Counted from the first letter of the stretch, positions 19,846 to 30,246 are shown. The stretch: DNA of 64,000 nucleotides from Bacillus marasmi (GCF_902168435.1 NZ_LR656169.1:236787-300786), one strand, 5' to 3'. Numbers and translations are program-made. Notes: a model not told the origin generated them from the letters alone.

Positions 19846-20739
19846 TTAAGATTCTCTTAATACTACAAGGTCTGTTATTTCTTCGAGGATCAACGTGTCT
19901 AATCCAGTGGATTGAAGATGGTATTTAGCTGCTTCAAAGTGCTTCTGCATGGCCTCTTTTGCGCCAGCCATCGTTAACAAGACTGGATAAGTACTTTTTG
20001 AATTTTCTATGTCACTTCCAAGTGGCTTACCAATAAGTTCTTGATTTCCTTCGACATCAAGGATGTCATCGCGAATTTGAAAAGCCATGCCGAGATGCTG
20101 AGCAAATTTTTCTAATGCCTGCAGTTGTTCTCCACTTGCTTTAGCGATTATTGCCGCTGACATGACACTGCACACTAAGAGTTTGCCAGTTTTATGTAAG
20201 TGGATATACTCCAGCTCTTCTAGCGTTAACTGTTTGCCTTCTCCTTCAATGTCAGCAACCTGTCCGCCGACCATTCCCTCAGCGCCAGCAGCAGTTGCTA
20301 ACAATGAAATAAGAGCAATTTTAGTTTTGGAATCGCTATGTTCTTCCGGCATGTTTGCTAACACCTGGAAACTGTATGTTAATAAACCATCTCCTGCTAA
20401 AATGGCGAGTGCCTCGCCAAACACTTTATGATTTGTCGGTTTTCCTCTCCGCAAATCATCATCATCCATGCTTGGAAGATCATCATGAATTAACGAATAT
20501 GTATGAATCATTTCAATTGCGGTTGCTGGATATAAACCTTTTTTAGTATCTATTCCAAAGGCCTCCAGCGTTGCGAATAATAGCAATGGGCGAATTCGCT
20601 TGCCTCCTGCTTTTAACGAGTACAGCATCGATTCCTTTAAATGTATTGGAGCTTGCAATTCTTCTATAAAGGCTTCAAGTCGATTCTCCAATAGGAGCTT
20701 ATGCTCCCCGGAAAAAGATGCTAAGGTTTGATTTGACAC
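19846..20739 (-). CDS. ispA: Farnesyl diphosphate synthase (polyprenyl synthetase)
   Basis: A 297-residue prenyltransferase with both aspartate-rich motifs: DDLPSMDDDDLRRG (first) and DDILD (second). It makes geranyl and farnesyl diphosphate for undecaprenyl and menaquinone synthesis. The start is GTG 20739 with GAGGAGG 7 nt before it, 3 nt after the xseB stop. Cotranscription with xseA and xseB is indicated by the overlaps and short gaps. Confidence 0.94.
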   Translation of the reverse strand: MSNQTLASFSGEHKLLLENRLEAFIEELQAPIHLKESMLYSLKAGGKRIRPLLLFATLEAFGIDTKKGLYPATAIEMIHTYSLIHDDLPSMDDDDLRRGKPTNHKVFGEALAILAGDGLLTYSFQVLANMPEEHSDSKTKIALISLLATAAGAEGMVGGQVADIEGEGKQLTLEELEYIHLHKTGKLLVCSVMSAAIIAKASGEQLQALEKFAQHLGMAFQIRDDILDVEGNQELIGKPLGSDIENSKSTYPVLLTMAGAKEAMQKHFEAAKYHLQSTGLDTLILEEITDLVVLRES

Positions 20740-20741
20740 AA

Positions 20742-20975
20742 TTATTCCTCCTCGTTTACGGCAAAGCTCTTAATCTGACCGTCATCAGTTAAAATTTGAG
20801 TAAGCTGTTCTTCCACTACTGTAAGCTTATCATGACACAGCTTAGATAACTCCATTCCTTCCTTATAAATGGAAATTGCCTCTTCAAGAGGAACATCCCC
20901 CTCTTCAAGTCGATCTACTAAGCTTTCTAGTTTTTCCATTGCTTCTTCAAAGGTTTGTGTTTGTTGTTCTGCCAT
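20742..20975 (-). CDS. xseB: Exodeoxyribonuclease VII small subunit
   Basis: A 77-residue subunit with the family core [26 protein letters not shown]. It forms a complex with XseA that degrades single-stranded DNA to oligonucleotides. Its start is immediately adjacent to the end of xseA, so the two are translationally linked. It is acidic, helical and of standard length. Confidence 0.95.
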   Translation of the reverse strand: MAEQQTQTFEEAMEKLESLVDRLEEGDVPLEEAISIYKEGMELSKLCHDKLTVVEEQLTQILTDDGQIKSFAVNEEE

Positions 20976-22319
20976 TTATATACTCTCCTTTATGTCGACT
21001 ACCTTACATTGCAGATTACCATCGGACAATCTCACCGAAATTTCCTGTTCAGGATGTACTTGGGACGTTTTACTAATTAAATTCTGCTCTTCTGAAAAAA
21101 CAAGACTGTAACCGCGCTCCATTATTTTTAACGGGCTAAGTGCATCTAACTTTGAAAGCTGTTGGTGATATTCCGCTTTCTTTTTCGATAATATCACTTG
21201 CATTGCCCTGGTAAGGGATTTCTTTAAGCGCACCTGCATCGTTATTGCTTCTTGAATTTTCTTTTCAGGAGCGTTACGAATTAAACGATTATGTAAATGT
21301 TGATGCTCTAACCTTTTTAGTTCAACCATTTTATTCGTACTACGAACAAGCTGCTCTGTGCGTCGGTCTAATTGCTCTAGCTTTTGTTCATACAGTTTAT
21401 GTGGGTAACGAAAAGCATAAGACCGATTTATCCTCGTTAAACGAAGCCTTTGAGCATTCATTTTTTCCTTCATTGCCCGTAACATTCTTGCTTTGCGATT
21501 TAAGATACGCTCTAGTAAATCATCAATATGAGGAACCGCCAGCTCTGCAGCTGCAGTTGGGGTAGGTGCACGTAAATCAGCAACAAAGTCTGCAATCGTA
21601 AAATCGGTTTCATGCCCAACAGCCGAAATAATCGGGATGTTTGAGGTAAAAATCGCTCTAGCAACGACCTCTTCATTAAATGCCCATAACTCCTCAATAG
21701 AGCCCCCGCCACGACCTACAATTAATACATCTATAGCACCAATTGTATTGGCCTTTTCAATTGCCTTAGCAACAGAAGGGGCTGCTTGCTCACCTTGAAC
21801 TAATGCAGGTAATAACATGATATTAGCAATTGGATATCTTCGTTTTATTGTTGAAACAATATCGCGAATCGCAGCACCAGTAGGAGAAGTAATAACGCCC
21901 ACTGTGTTCGGAAATTTCGGCAAAGTTTTTTTATTGCTTTGAGAAAATAAACCTTCTTTTGTGAGCTTTTCCTTTAATTGCTCGTATGCAAGATATAGTT
22001 CTCCAATTCCATCAGGTTTCATTTCTTTTATGTAAATTTGATATTGACCGCTCTGTTCATAAACTGATAAATCGCCACGAATTAATACTTGCATCCCATT
22101 TTCCGGTTGAAATTTTATGTGACGATTCTCTCTTGCAAACATTACTGCGAGGATCCGCGCTTTTTCATCCTTTAATGTTAAATACATATGTCCGCTTGAA
22201 TGCTGCTTGAAATTAGAAATTTCTCCTTTAACATAACAATCTTGAAGATGGGGGTCCGCATCAAATTTTCGCTTTATGTATCGTGTTAAAGCTATAACCG
22301 TTAAGTAACGTTGCTCCAT
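20976..22319 (-). CDS. xseA: Exodeoxyribonuclease VII large subunit
   Basis: A 447-residue nuclease subunit: N-terminal OB fold (about 1-105, [23 protein letters not shown]), catalytic core ([58 protein letters not shown]), then a coiled-coil region that binds XseB. It acts in repair and mutagen tolerance. It is followed without a gap by xseB. Confidence 0.95.
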   Translation of the reverse strand: MEQRYLTVIALTRYIKRKFDADPHLQDCYVKGEISNFKQHSSGHMYLTLKDEKARILAVMFARENRHIKFQPENGMQVLIRGDLSVYEQSGQYQIYIKEMKPDGIGELYLAYEQLKEKLTKEGLFSQSNKKTLPKFPNTVGVITSPTGAAIRDIVSTIKRRYPIANIMLLPALVQGEQAAPSVAKAIEKANTIGAIDVLIVGRGGGSIEELWAFNEEVVARAIFTSNIPIISAVGHETDFTIADFVADLRAPTPTAAAELAVPHIDDLLERILNRKARMLRAMKEKMNAQRLRLTRINRSYAFRYPHKLYEQKLEQLDRRTEQLVRSTNKMVELKRLEHQHLHNRLIRNAPEKKIQEAITMQVRLKKSLTRAMQVILSKKKAEYHQQLSKLDALSPLKIMERGYSLVFSEEQNLISKTSQVHPEQEISVRLSDGNLQCKVVDIKESI

Positions 22320-22505
22320 AAAGTACCCCTTTCAGTAAAATGCTTATGGTGATCATGTGAAAGCCCAACACACACTTATTAATAGATTTACAATTGCTAC
22401 ATATACAAAAACCCATCCCATCTATTATAAATTTAGAAGTACAATTCGTCACTTAAAGGGGACAAATTCATTTTCTAACATATAAGGATGGAACAGGCTT
22501 GTCAT

Positions 22506-23372
22506 TTATGCGTTTTGCAATTTTGCTAGTGCTTTTTTGGCAGATTTTAAAGTATTATACATGAGCATTGTAATCGTCATCGGCCCAACTCCACCAGGAA
22601 CTGGCGTAATATAGCTAGCTTTTTCTTTTACTTGATCAAAATCAACATCTCCGCAAAGCTTACCTTCACTATTACGGTTGATTCCAACGTCAATAACAAC
22701 TGCACCTGGTTTGATGAAATCCTCTGTTACAAAGTATGGTCTACCTACTGCTGCTACTAAAATATCTGCTTGTTTTGTAATAGATTTAATATCCACTGTT
22801 TTCGAGTGAACGTAAGTTACAGTTGCATTTTCGTTCAAAAACAATTGTCCTTGCGGTTTGCCGACAATATTGCTTCGGCCAATCACAACGACATGCTTAC
22901 CAGCAATTTCAATTCCCATTTCCTTCATCATAACCATTACCCCATATGGAGTACATGGTAAAAATGCATCTTGACCGGTCATCATTCGACCAACATTAAT
23001 CGGGTGGAAGCCATCAACATCCTTTTCAGGAGAAATCGCCTCAATAATACTTGTTTCATTAATGTGTTCTGGCACGGGTAACTGCACAAGGATACCATGA
23101 ATTTTTTCATCATGATTTAGTTCATCAATTTTATTAAGCAATTCTTGCTCAGTAGTCGTTTCTGGAAGCTCGATTAATACCGAATGCATGCCTAATTCCT
23201 TACAGGTTTTTTCCTTGCTTGTTACATAGGTTCTTGAAGCAGGATTATTTCCTACTAGAATTACTACTAAGCCTGGAGTTACTCCCGCTTGTTTTAGCGC
23301 TTCTACTTCAGCTGCAATTTCACTTTTCTTTTTATTTGCTATTTCTTTCCCACTAATGAGTGTAGCACTCAT
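22506..23372 (-). CDS. folD: Methylenetetrahydrofolate dehydrogenase / cyclohydrolase
   Basis: A 288-residue bifunctional folate enzyme that interconverts methylene-, methenyl- and formyl-tetrahydrofolate with NADP. The substrate region has [13 protein letters not shown] (catalytic Lys) and the family signature [12 protein letters not shown]; the nucleotide fold has [12 protein letters not shown] and the C-terminal [15 protein letters not shown]. It supports one-carbon supply, linking to the glycine cleavage operon elsewhere in the window. It lies 36 nt after nusB and may be cotranscribed. Confidence 0.95.
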   Translation of the reverse strand: MSATLISGKEIANKKKSEIAAEVEALKQAGVTPGLVVILVGNNPASRTYVTSKEKTCKELGMHSVLIELPETTTEQELLNKIDELNHDEKIHGILVQLPVPEHINETSIIEAISPEKDVDGFHPINVGRMMTGQDAFLPCTPYGVMVMMKEMGIEIAGKHVVVIGRSNIVGKPQGQLFLNENATVTYVHSKTVDIKSITKQADILVAAVGRPYFVTEDFIKPGAVVIDVGINRNSEGKLCGDVDFDQVKEKASYITPVPGGVGPMTITMLMYNTLKSAKKALAKLQNA

Positions 23373-23408
23373 TGTTTTTCCCCCTTTGTTCAGAAAGCTA
23401 GTTACTGT

Positions 23409-23801
23409 TTAAGCAATTTGTTCTTTAACTTTTGATAAGACTCCGTTTACGAAACGGCTAGATTGGTCATCGCCATAGAGCTTGGCAATCTCGATTGCTT
23501 CGTCTAACACAACATTGGCCGGAACAGATTCCTTGCAGAATAATAATTCAAACACGGCAATTCTTAACAAATTACGATCAACGGGTGCAAGTCGTTCCAA
23601 CGTCCAATTTTCTAGTTTACTTTTAATCATCTCGTCAATTTCCTGTTTATGTAAGACAACGCCTGTTACCAACTGGTTTAAGTAATCATCGTGTGGAAGG
23701 TCTTCCAAAACATGCTCAATCGCAGCATCTACCTCAGTTTGACTTAAATCAATCTGAAACAGGGCCTGTAGAGCCTTTTCTCTTGCTGTTCTTCTTTTCA
23801 T
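23409..23801 (-). CDS. nusB: Transcription antitermination factor NusB
   Basis: A 130-residue all-helical NusB (MKRRTAREKALQALFQID at the start, WTLERLAPVDRNLLRIAVFELL and VLDEAIEIAKLYGDDQSSRFVNGVL later). It binds boxA with S10 (NusE) to prevent premature termination in rRNA operons. Length and position between yqhY and folD match B. subtilis. Confidence 0.96.
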   Translation of the reverse strand: MKRRTAREKALQALFQIDLSQTEVDAAIEHVLEDLPHDDYLNQLVTGVVLHKQEIDEMIKSKLENWTLERLAPVDRNLLRIAVFELLFCKESVPANVVLDEAIEIAKLYGDDQSSRFVNGVLSKVKEQIA

Positions 23802-23881
23802 AAAAATACTCCTTTAGCACTAAATATCCAATATCCAATTTCCTATATAGATAATAGCACAACTCTGAGTAAAAGAGAAAA

Positions 23882-23918
23882 AAACCAAAGACACAAATAC
23901 TGTGCCTTTGGTTCTTTT
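23882..23918 (-). terminator. Terminator of the accB-accC-yqhY operon
   Basis: The stem AACCAAAGGCAC/GTGTCTTTGGTT, with one wobble, is followed by TTTTTC on the minus strand. It lies just after the yqhY stop. Confidence 0.88.
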
Positions 23919-23919
23919 T

Positions 23920-24324
23920 TTATATTTCTTGGTCGTATTCGTTTTCAGCTTTTTGCGTTTCGAATTGAATTCCGACAATATGAATATTGACTTCAACTGG
24001 TTCCAGTGCCGTCATATTCAGAAGTGCTTGGCGAATATTGTCTTGGATTTTTTGGGCAACAGTCGGAATTGAAATACCAAACTTCAGAATGCAATAAACA
24101 TCAACTTTAATGCCTTCCTCCGTTAGTTCAACCTTAACCCCTTTACCATGATTTTTCTTACCTAATCGTTCTACAACGCCTGAAGCAAAATTTCCACGCA
24201 TTTGTGATACGCCTTCCACTTCGCTAGCGGCAATTCCAGCAATGACTTCAATCACTTCAGGAGCAATTTCAACCTTCCCATGCCCATTGTTTTCTTGATT
24301 CATCTCCAAGATATTTTCACTCAT
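23920..24324 (-). CDS. yqhY: Asp23/Gls24 family protein YqhY
   Basis: A 134-residue Asp23-domain protein (VEIAPEVIEVIAGIAASEVEGV, then GIKVDVYCILKFGISIPTVAQKIQ). It follows accC by 18 nt, and the accB-accC-yqhY order is typical of Bacillus. In B. subtilis, YqhY has been linked to acetyl-CoA carboxylase control; that role is carried over by position and family. There is no transmembrane segment. Confidence 0.9.
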   Translation of the reverse strand: MSENILEMNQENNGHGKVEIAPEVIEVIAGIAASEVEGVSQMRGNFASGVVERLGKKNHGKGVKVELTEEGIKVDVYCILKFGISIPTVAQKIQDNIRQALLNMTALEPVEVNIHIVGIQFETQKAENEYDQEI

Positions 24325-24342
24325 CCAAAAAGCACCTCCGTA

Positions 24343-25698
24343 TTAATCTTCCTTCATCACATCATGCAATTCTAAAAACTTAGTGTTGAATTGCCCTTCT
24401 ACAAATGTTTCATTGTTAAGAAGCTTTAAGTGGAAAGGAATCGTTGTATGAACACCTTCAATAACGAATTCACTTAACGCACGTTTCATTTTTGCAATCG
24501 CTTCTTCACGAGTGTTTCCGTGAACAATTACTTTCGCAATCATGGAATCATAGAATGGTGGAATAGAATAACCAGGATAAGCAGCTGAATCCATACGCAC
24601 ACCATATCCACCTGGAGTTAAATACATATTGATTTTACCAGGTGAAGGCATAAAGTTTTTCGCAGGGTTCTCAGCATTGATCCGGCATTCAATAGACCAG
24701 CCATTAAATGTGATATCTTCTTGATCATATTGTAGATGTTCCCCGTTAGCAACTTTGATTTGCTCTTTAATTAAGTCGATTCCAGTTACCATTTCAGTAA
24801 CAGGATGCTCAACTTGAATACGAGTATTCATTTCCATGAAATAGAATTTACGATTGCGATAATCATAAATAAATTCTATCGTACCTGCACCAGTATAATC
24901 AACTGCTTTTGCAGCTTTTACTGCTGCTTCACCCATTTCTTTACGAAGTTCTCCGTCAAGAGCTGGTGATGGAGACTCCTCAAGAAGTTTTTGCAAACGT
25001 CTTTGAATTGTACAATCACGCTCACCTAAGTGAAGTACTTTACCATGTTGATCTCCAAGAACTTGAATTTCAACGTGGCGGAAATCTTCAATATATTTTT
25101 CAATGTAAACGCCAGGGTTTCCGAATGCAGCCGCAGCTTCTTGTTGAGTCATATTAATACCTTTAATAAGCTCTTCTTCGTCACGTGCTACACGGATACC
25201 TTTACCACCACCACCGGCAGTAGCTTTAATAATAACTGGATAACCCATGTCATTTGCTAAAGCGATTGCTTCTTCTACATCCTTAATAATTCCTTTAGAA
25301 CCAGGAACGATTGGTACTCCAGCAGCCTCCATCGTACGACGAGCCACGTCTTTTGTACCCATTTGGTTAATCGCTTCTGGAGATGGACCTACCCAGATAA
25401 TGTTAACTTCGCGGCATAGTTCAGCGAAATCAGCATTTTCTGCTAAAAATCCATATCCAGGGTGAATAGCATCACAATTAGCTTTTTTAGCTACACTAAT
25501 TATATTAGTTGTGTTTAGATAACTATCTTTTGATAGAGTTGGTCCAATACAATATGCTTCGTCTGCAATTTGAACATGAAGAGCATCTTTATCTGCTTCA
25601 GAGTATACTGCAACAGATTCGATTCCAAGCTCACGACATGCGCGAATTACACGAACTGCAATTTCTCCTCGGTTGGCAATAAGTAATTTTTTTATCAT
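24343..25698 (-). CDS. accC: Acetyl-CoA carboxylase, biotin carboxylase subunit
   Basis: A 451-residue ATP-grasp enzyme that carboxylates the biotin of AccB in the first step of fatty-acid synthesis. It has the N-terminal carboxylase fold ([21 protein letters not shown]), glycine-rich ATP lid [14 protein letters not shown], and catalytic region [14 protein letters not shown]. It follows accB by 14 nt. Length is that of stand-alone AccC. Confidence 0.96.
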   Translation of the reverse strand: MIKKLLIANRGEIAVRVIRACRELGIESVAVYSEADKDALHVQIADEAYCIGPTLSKDSYLNTTNIISVAKKANCDAIHPGYGFLAENADFAELCREVNIIWVGPSPEAINQMGTKDVARRTMEAAGVPIVPGSKGIIKDVEEAIALANDMGYPVIIKATAGGGGKGIRVARDEEELIKGINMTQQEAAAAFGNPGVYIEKYIEDFRHVEIQVLGDQHGKVLHLGERDCTIQRRLQKLLEESPSPALDGELRKEMGEAAVKAAKAVDYTGAGTIEFIYDYRNRKFYFMEMNTRIQVEHPVTEMVTGIDLIKEQIKVANGEHLQYDQEDITFNGWSIECRINAENPAKNFMPSPGKINMYLTPGGYGVRMDSAAYPGYSIPPFYDSMIAKVIVHGNTREEAIAKMKRALSEFVIEGVHTTIPFHLKLLNNETFVEGQFNTKFLELHDVMKED

Positions 25699-25712
25699 TT
25701 TAGAAACGCTCC

Positions 25713-26228
25713 TTATTCAGGCTTAACCAAGAATAAAGGTTGGCCATATTCTACAAGTTGTCCGTCTTTTACTAGGATTTCTACGATTTCACCTTTTACT
25801 TCTGCTTCAATTTCGTTGAAAAGTTTCATAGCTTCAACGATACATACGATACTTTCGTCTGAAACTTGTTGACCAACTTTTACATATGCATCAGCATCTG
25901 GTGATGGAGCTGCGTAGAAAGTTCCAACCATTGGTGATGTAATCTTATGTAGATTTTCTACATCAGCAGTAGCAACTGGTGCTGGGCTTGGCGCAGCTTG
26001 TGGTGCTGGTGCGCTAACTGCAGCTGTTTCAACAGCTTTTGGAGCAGCTGGTGCACTAGCTACAGGTGCAGGTGCAGCAGTAACTACTGGTGCTGCTTCA
26101 GCAACGATAACCTTTTCAGCATTTTTTTTCATTTTAATTTTGTAATCATCATGCTCGTAAACAAACTCATTGATGCTAGAATTGTCAACCAACTTAATTA
26201 ATTCGCGAATTTCTTGTACTTTCAACAT
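25713..26228 (-). CDS. accB: Biotin carboxyl carrier protein of acetyl-CoA carboxylase
   Basis: A 171-residue carrier. A short N-terminal domain (1-40) is followed by an Ala/Pro-rich flexible linker (about 44-88) and the C-terminal biotinyl domain with acceptor Lys135 in [14 protein letters not shown]. It carries carboxyl groups between AccC and the carboxyltransferase. It is the first gene of accB-accC-yqhY, with a 330-bp AT-rich upstream region likely to hold its promoter. Confidence 0.96.
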   Translation of the reverse strand: MLKVQEIRELIKLVDNSSINEFVYEHDDYKIKMKKNAEKVIVAEAAPVVTAAPAPVASAPAAPKAVETAAVSAPAPQAAPSPAPVATADVENLHKITSPMVGTFYAAPSPDADAYVKVGQQVSDESIVCIVEAMKLFNEIEAEVKGEIVEILVKDGQLVEYGQPLFLVKPE

Positions 26229-26448
26229 TTTTTGACACTCCTTGTCCCACTATTTATATTATTTTTATTATGACTAGCTACTACTATCATACGATATTTA
26301 TCCAAAATATTTCAATATTGGAATCATCTCAGATTTTTTGTTGCTAATCAAATTACAATAATATAATAAACTTTTCTGAAAAGAAAGTGAATTTATTTTA
26401 TTCCAAATTTATAAAAATTTTTTATTTTTTTTATTAAAAACCACTAAA

Positions 26449-26483
26449 ACAGGGAAAACCAGCAGTGGTTTTCCCTGTTTTTT
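26449..26483 (-). terminator. Terminator of the spoIIIA operon
   Basis: A perfect 13-bp stem (ACAGGGAAAACCA at 26449-26461 with 26466-26478) has a 4-nt loop. It lies 75 nt past the spoIIIAH stop. T tracts occur on both strands. Confidence 0.85.
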
Positions 26484-26556
26484 CATAATTATTCCAAATT
26501 TTCCCGGTGGATTAAATCACCAAAAATATTATCTATCGTTCAAGTTTGGTATCTTT

Positions 26557-27102
26557 TTATTTTGTCGGCTGGAAATCTACGACAACATTCTCCAATTCCC
26601 CGATTTCTGTCCGAACAAGTTGAATTATGTCATTTGCGGCTGAAGCCGAATGGTCTTTTGATTTTACAGTAATTCTGACCTTTTCGCCATCTGCACGAAC
26701 TAGCGCATCATCATATCCCATTGTTTTAATTAATGTTTCTAAGACATTTTCCTTTTTAGCCAGCTCATCGAGGCTTTTCATTTGATCGTATGCCTCGCTT
26801 CTCTTTTCAGCAGAAAGGTCTGTTGATGCCATGATTTCGTTTAATTGTTCTTTCATTTCATTTCGTTGATCCTCTAATTCGAGACGTAAAGCTTCAAATA
26901 CCTCATCACTGGCAACTCCGGAAATAACAGTTTTTCCATCATCAGAGGTTGTAGTATCAGCTGATTTTTTCTCTTTTGCTTTCTCCTCGACATTTGCCAT
27001 ATTCGTGGCTTTTTGTTCAGGTGATGTAATGTAGTACACAGATAAAACTACCACTAAACTTAACATCGTTAACAGCCAAACTGTTTGCTTTTTCAATAAC
27101 AT
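26557..27102 (-). CDS. spoIIIAH: Stage III sporulation protein AH
   Basis: A 181-residue mother-cell membrane protein: cytoplasmic tip, one membrane helix (about 8-26, VWLLTMLSLVVVLSVYYI) and a charged ectodomain that pairs with forespore SpoIIQ to build the feeding-tube channel. I use ATG 27102 with AAGGGGG 8 nt upstream; the longer frame overlaps spoIIIAG. It is shorter than the B. subtilis protein (218), mainly in the linker between helix and ring-building domain. Confidence 0.93.
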   Translation of the reverse strand: MLLKKQTVWLLTMLSLVVVLSVYYITSPEQKATNMANVEEKAKEKKSADTTTSDDGKTVISGVASDEVFEALRLELEDQRNEMKEQLNEIMASTDLSAEKRSEAYDQMKSLDELAKKENVLETLIKTMGYDDALVRADGEKVRITVKSKDHSASAANDIIQLVRTEIGELENVVVDFQPTK

Positions 27103-27115
27103 TATATTAGCCCCC

Positions 27116-27772
27116 TTAACTTTTTTTCGGCATAACCGCAACTCGATGACTTGGTACATCAAGTGCACGAGTTACCGCTTCAATAATCCACTTTTTCACC
27201 TGAATATTATCAGCACCTTTAGCCACTACTAGCACACCGCGTATTTCTGGCTTTTTTGTCTCTACAATGATAGGAACTTCCTTTTCTCCCTCGCGAATAA
27301 TCACGAGATTTTGCTCTTGTTGCGAATCCTCAACCTTTCGCTTCCCACCTTCGCGATCAGTTTCATCAGTTGTTTGTGTTTGTGATTTGGAGTTTTTTTC
27401 CAACACTTGCTTTTCAGTTGAATCCACGTTGACAACAACTGTAACTTCTCCGACACCTTGTATTCCTTCTAACGCTTCTTTTAGCTGATTTTCATATGCC
27501 TCTTCATAGTTTTTTATAATGTCATTTTCCTTGGAACTTTTTTGACCAAAGGCTGGGACCTCTTCATTTTGCTGCTTTCCATTGTCACCATTAAACACTG
27601 GAACGTTTGAATTAGTGTTATGATCAATAAATAGATTGCTTAAGAGCATGATTGCTGCTCCAACCACCAATACTATTACTAAATATTGATATTTACCCGG
27701 TTTTTTGTTTGAGGAATCATCGTTTGAAAGGAGCCTTTTAATCCTTGCTATCGGGCCTTTATCTTTATCCAT
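27116..27772 (-). CDS. spoIIIAG: Stage III sporulation protein AG
   Basis: A 218-residue single-pass protein (helix about 28-50, YLVIVLVVGAAIMLLSNLFI) with a ring-building ectodomain (YENQLKEALEGIQGVGEVTVVVNVDS, KPEIRGVLVVAKGADN). In B. subtilis SpoIIIAG forms a large oligomeric ring in the intermembrane space. It overlaps the end of spoIIIAF by 8 nt. Confidence 0.93.
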   Translation of the reverse strand: MDKDKGPIARIKRLLSNDDSSNKKPGKYQYLVIVLVVGAAIMLLSNLFIDHNTNSNVPVFNGDNGKQQNEEVPAFGQKSSKENDIIKNYEEAYENQLKEALEGIQGVGEVTVVVNVDSTEKQVLEKNSKSQTQTTDETDREGGKRKVEDSQQEQNLVIIREGEKEVPIIVETKKPEIRGVLVVAKGADNIQVKKWIIEAVTRALDVPSHRVAVMPKKS

Positions 27773-28400
27773 TGTGATCCGATTTCCCCCCTTCTACCAT
27801 TTCTACCTCAATGGTGTGCTGTGCAATATCCCATTTTTTTGAGAGAAATGAAGCGATCTCCACCTGCTCGCTTTCGTTCTTTGTCTTCGATGGAAGAGGT
27901 TCATGAGTGCTTATTTCGACTGTTTTAACAACTTCTATTGCTTCCTCTCGTGATTTCGGCTCCTCAACCGTTACAATGACCTTTTCCAAATTTTCCGGGA
28001 AGTTTAGCATTTGCTCTTCATCTATCAATAACTTGATATTAGAAATTTTCAATCCGTGCTTTTCCATCAACTCCTCTTTCGCATCCTTTTCAAGTTGGAC
28101 AGCCATTGTTTCTAAAATATATGCTTGTTGTGAGGTTTGTATTTCACTTTTCTTAGATTCTATTAAATTTTCCATCTTTTCTGTTTCATCGTTCTTCCAA
28201 AATGAAATCGTAGCAATTTGTTTTTCAAAATCGCTAGAGATTAACTTAAAAATTGGCGTTAATATAACGGCTATTAACAATAAGCCAGTGACCATTTTGG
28301 TATATTTTTGTAAATTTGTATTCGGTAAGAGCATGTCAATAACCGTTGCGAGCAAAACAAATAAAATAATATTGGTGATCCATTCTTTAAGAAATTCCAA
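27765..28400 (-). CDS. spoIIIAF: Stage III sporulation protein AF
   Basis: A 211-residue protein with two N-terminal membrane helices (about 8-26 and 36-54) and a soluble domain with a ring-building-like fold (ISNIKLLIDEEQ, ENLEKVIVTVEEP). It belongs to the spoIIIA channel complex that supports the engulfed forespore. Its start is 10 nt after spoIIIAE. Confidence 0.92.
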   Translation of the reverse strand: MEFLKEWITNIILFVLLATVIDMLLPNTNLQKYTKMVTGLLLIAVILTPIFKLISSDFEKQIATISFWKNDETEKMENLIESKKSEIQTSQQAYILETMAVQLEKDAKEELMEKHGLKISNIKLLIDEEQMLNFPENLEKVIVTVEEPKSREEAIEVVKTVEISTHEPLPSKTKNESEQVEIASFLSKKWDIAQHTIEVEMVEGGKSDHNG

Positions 28401-28410
28401 GTATGCTCAC

Positions 28411-29625
28411 CTACCTAACCATCATCGTCAAATTTCCAGCAGCAATGATGACGGTAATGCTTAAAAAAAACATTAATGAAACGATCGCCAATGCTGCAAA
28501 AACGTAAATTACATTCTTGGAAATGATATCCAAGCAAGATATAATGGGGCCTCCTCCTAAAGGCTGAAGGATTGCCGCGGCAAATTTGTATATAAACGCA
28601 ATGATTAATATTTTCAATGCTGGAAAAGCCACAATTAGCAAAAGTATCCCTACTCCTGCTATCCCAACTGTGTTTTTTAAAATAACCGAAGCACTAATCA
28701 CTGTATCGGTGGCATCTGTGAACATCCTTCCAATCACAGGGATAAAATTTCCCGTAATAAATTTAGCTGTTCGAATCGTAATACCATCTGTTACTGCTGT
28801 CGATGCTCCTTGAACAGAAATAACTCCTAGAAAAATGGTAATGAACAAGCCAAGAAGACCGATGCTCCAGTTCCTTAGAAGCTGAGCTAATTGAGTGACC
28901 TTATAATGCTCAGTCAGGATGCTGACAATGCTCAATAGCGTAGCAAGAAATAACATCGGCAGAATAACAGCTTGGATAAACAATCCGCTGACATTCATTA
29001 AAAATAAGATTACCGGGTGAAAAAATGCAGCCGATATTACTCCTCCAGAAGATGCAATTAACGCCAGCAACAATGGGATTAACGCTAGGATAAAGTCAAT
29101 CATCGCACCTATAGCATCATTGGTATATTGCATGGCAATATGAAAGCTATTTAAAGCGATAATCATCAGTACCATAAAGACGATCGCGTAAGCTACTTTG
29201 CTTACAGTCCCTTTCTCAAATGCGTTTTGCAAGGATTGGAGAAACATACTAAACACTGTTAATAGAATCAATGAACCAAGCAGCTTTCCATTGGATATCA
29301 ATTCGTGAAAGGCAAATTTCACCAAGCCAGAGGTCCATTCCTTTAGTGAGAAATCCTTACTTCCTTTGATAAAATCATATAAACTACCCTTTTGGCTCTC
29401 AGGTAAAAAGCCACCGTATTGATGAACAATATCATCCCAAAATTGTTTTAATTCATCGATTTCCAGTCCTTCCAATTGCGCATCGACAATCTTTTCTGTC
29501 GTAGTTTCTTCCTCATTTTCAACACTTTCGACAGCTTGTACATTGTGAGTGATACCAAAAATAAGACTGATTAATAGAATGATGATTGGAATTATCTGCA
29601 AATATTGCCTCATTTCTTGTTTCAC
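28411..29625 (-). CDS. spoIIIAE: Stage III sporulation protein AE
   Basis: A 404-residue polytopic membrane protein with an N-terminal signal-like helix, a short extracellular region (to about residue 105) and several helices thereafter. Length and hydropathy agree with B. subtilis SpoIIIAE (399). The gene sits 12 nt after spoIIIAD within the eight-gene operon required for late forespore sigma-G activity. Confidence 0.93.
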   Translation of the reverse strand: MKQEMRQYLQIIPIIILLISLIFGITHNVQAVESVENEEETTTEKIVDAQLEGLEIDELKQFWDDIVHQYGGFLPESQKGSLYDFIKGSKDFSLKEWTSGLVKFAFHELISNGKLLGSLILLTVFSMFLQSLQNAFEKGTVSKVAYAIVFMVLMIIALNSFHIAMQYTNDAIGAMIDFILALIPLLLALIASSGGVISAAFFHPVILFLMNVSGLFIQAVILPMLFLATLLSIVSILTEHYKVTQLAQLLRNWSIGLLGLFITIFLGVISVQGASTAVTDGITIRTAKFITGNFIPVIGRMFTDATDTVISASVILKNTVGIAGVGILLLIVAFPALKILIIAFIYKFAAAILQPLGGGPIISCLDIISKNVIYVFAALAIVSLMFFLSITVIIAAGNLTMMVR

Positions 29626-29637
29626 CTCTAGCCTCGA

Positions 29638-30027
29638 TTAATTAGGAATCAGCTTAATAATCGTTTCAATCATCACCGTTAATATGGGAATTGCCATTGC
29701 CAAAATAAGTATTTTCCCAGCAAGTTCAATCTTCGAGGCTATTGCTCCCTGCCCAGCATCTTTGGTGATTTGAGCTGCAAATTCAGCAATATAAGCAATT
29801 CCAATTATTTTTAAAATGGTCTCAACATAAATGAGGTTAACCTTGGCATTAATAGCAATTTTTTCAATCATTTGGATAATGCCGTAAATTTGATCGACCA
29901 GTATTAGAAAAATTGAACAACCAACAAATACAACTAGCAGGAAAGCAAAATTGGGCTTTTGCTCCTTTAAAATAAGGGCGAGGAAGGTGGAGACTAGGGC
30001 GATACCGATAATTTGAAGAATTTCAAT
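29638..30027 (-). CDS. spoIIIAD: Stage III sporulation protein AD, starting at ATT
   Basis: Reading the full frame gives 129 residues (MEILQIIGIALVSTF at the start, then LKEQKPNFAFLLVVF), matching the family from its first residue. B. subtilis has 133. The only possible initiator is ATT at 30027, which has GAGGAG 6 nt upstream; an in-frame TGA lies two codons before it, and no ATG, GTG or TTG occurs in frame until ATG 29871. Starting there would delete the first membrane helices. The product is a small polytopic membrane protein of the SpoIIIA complex. Confidence 0.85.
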   Translation of the reverse strand: MEILQIIGIALVSTFLALILKEQKPNFAFLLVVFVGCSIFLILVDQIYGIIQMIEKIAINAKVNLIYVETILKIIGIAYIAEFAAQITKDAGQGAIASKIELAGKILILAMAIPILTVMIETIIKLIPN

Positions 30028-30039
30028 CGCTCACTCCTC

Positions 30040-30246
30040 CTATCCTTGAAATAGAAAAACTGATTTAATTTTTTGAAAGAGATCATCTACAATCGAAGCC
30101 ACCATAAACAAAATATAGATAAATCCAAACAAGGTGACCCATTGGGCGTATTCCTTTTTGCCAACCTGATCAAGAATGGTGTGCAAAAATGCGACGACGA
30201 TACCAACTCCGGCAATTTTAAAAATAACATCTACTTCTAACCCCAT
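30040..30246 (-). CDS. spoIIIAC: Stage III sporulation protein AC
   Basis: A 68-residue protein of two membrane helices (about 8-24 and 36-55; FKIAGVGIVVAFLHTILDQVGKK between them). It is related in fold to SpoIIIAD. Its TAG stop lies 12 nt before the ATT start of spoIIIAD. Length equals the family norm. Confidence 0.93.
   Translation of the reverse strand: MGLEVDVIFKIAGVGIVVAFLHTILDQVGKKEYAQWVTLFGFIYILFMVASIVDDLFQKIKSVFLFQG

Noticed and set aside
22320-22505. Small gene in the folD-xseA gap
   Set aside because: The only open frame (about 60 codons) lacks a ribosome site and runs into xseA. I see no recognisable protein or RNA in the gap.
29638-29871. A 77-residue truncated SpoIIIAD from ATG 29871
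   Set aside because: The upstream 52 codons are open and homologous, and a ribosome site precedes ATT 30027. ATG 29871 has no ribosome site.
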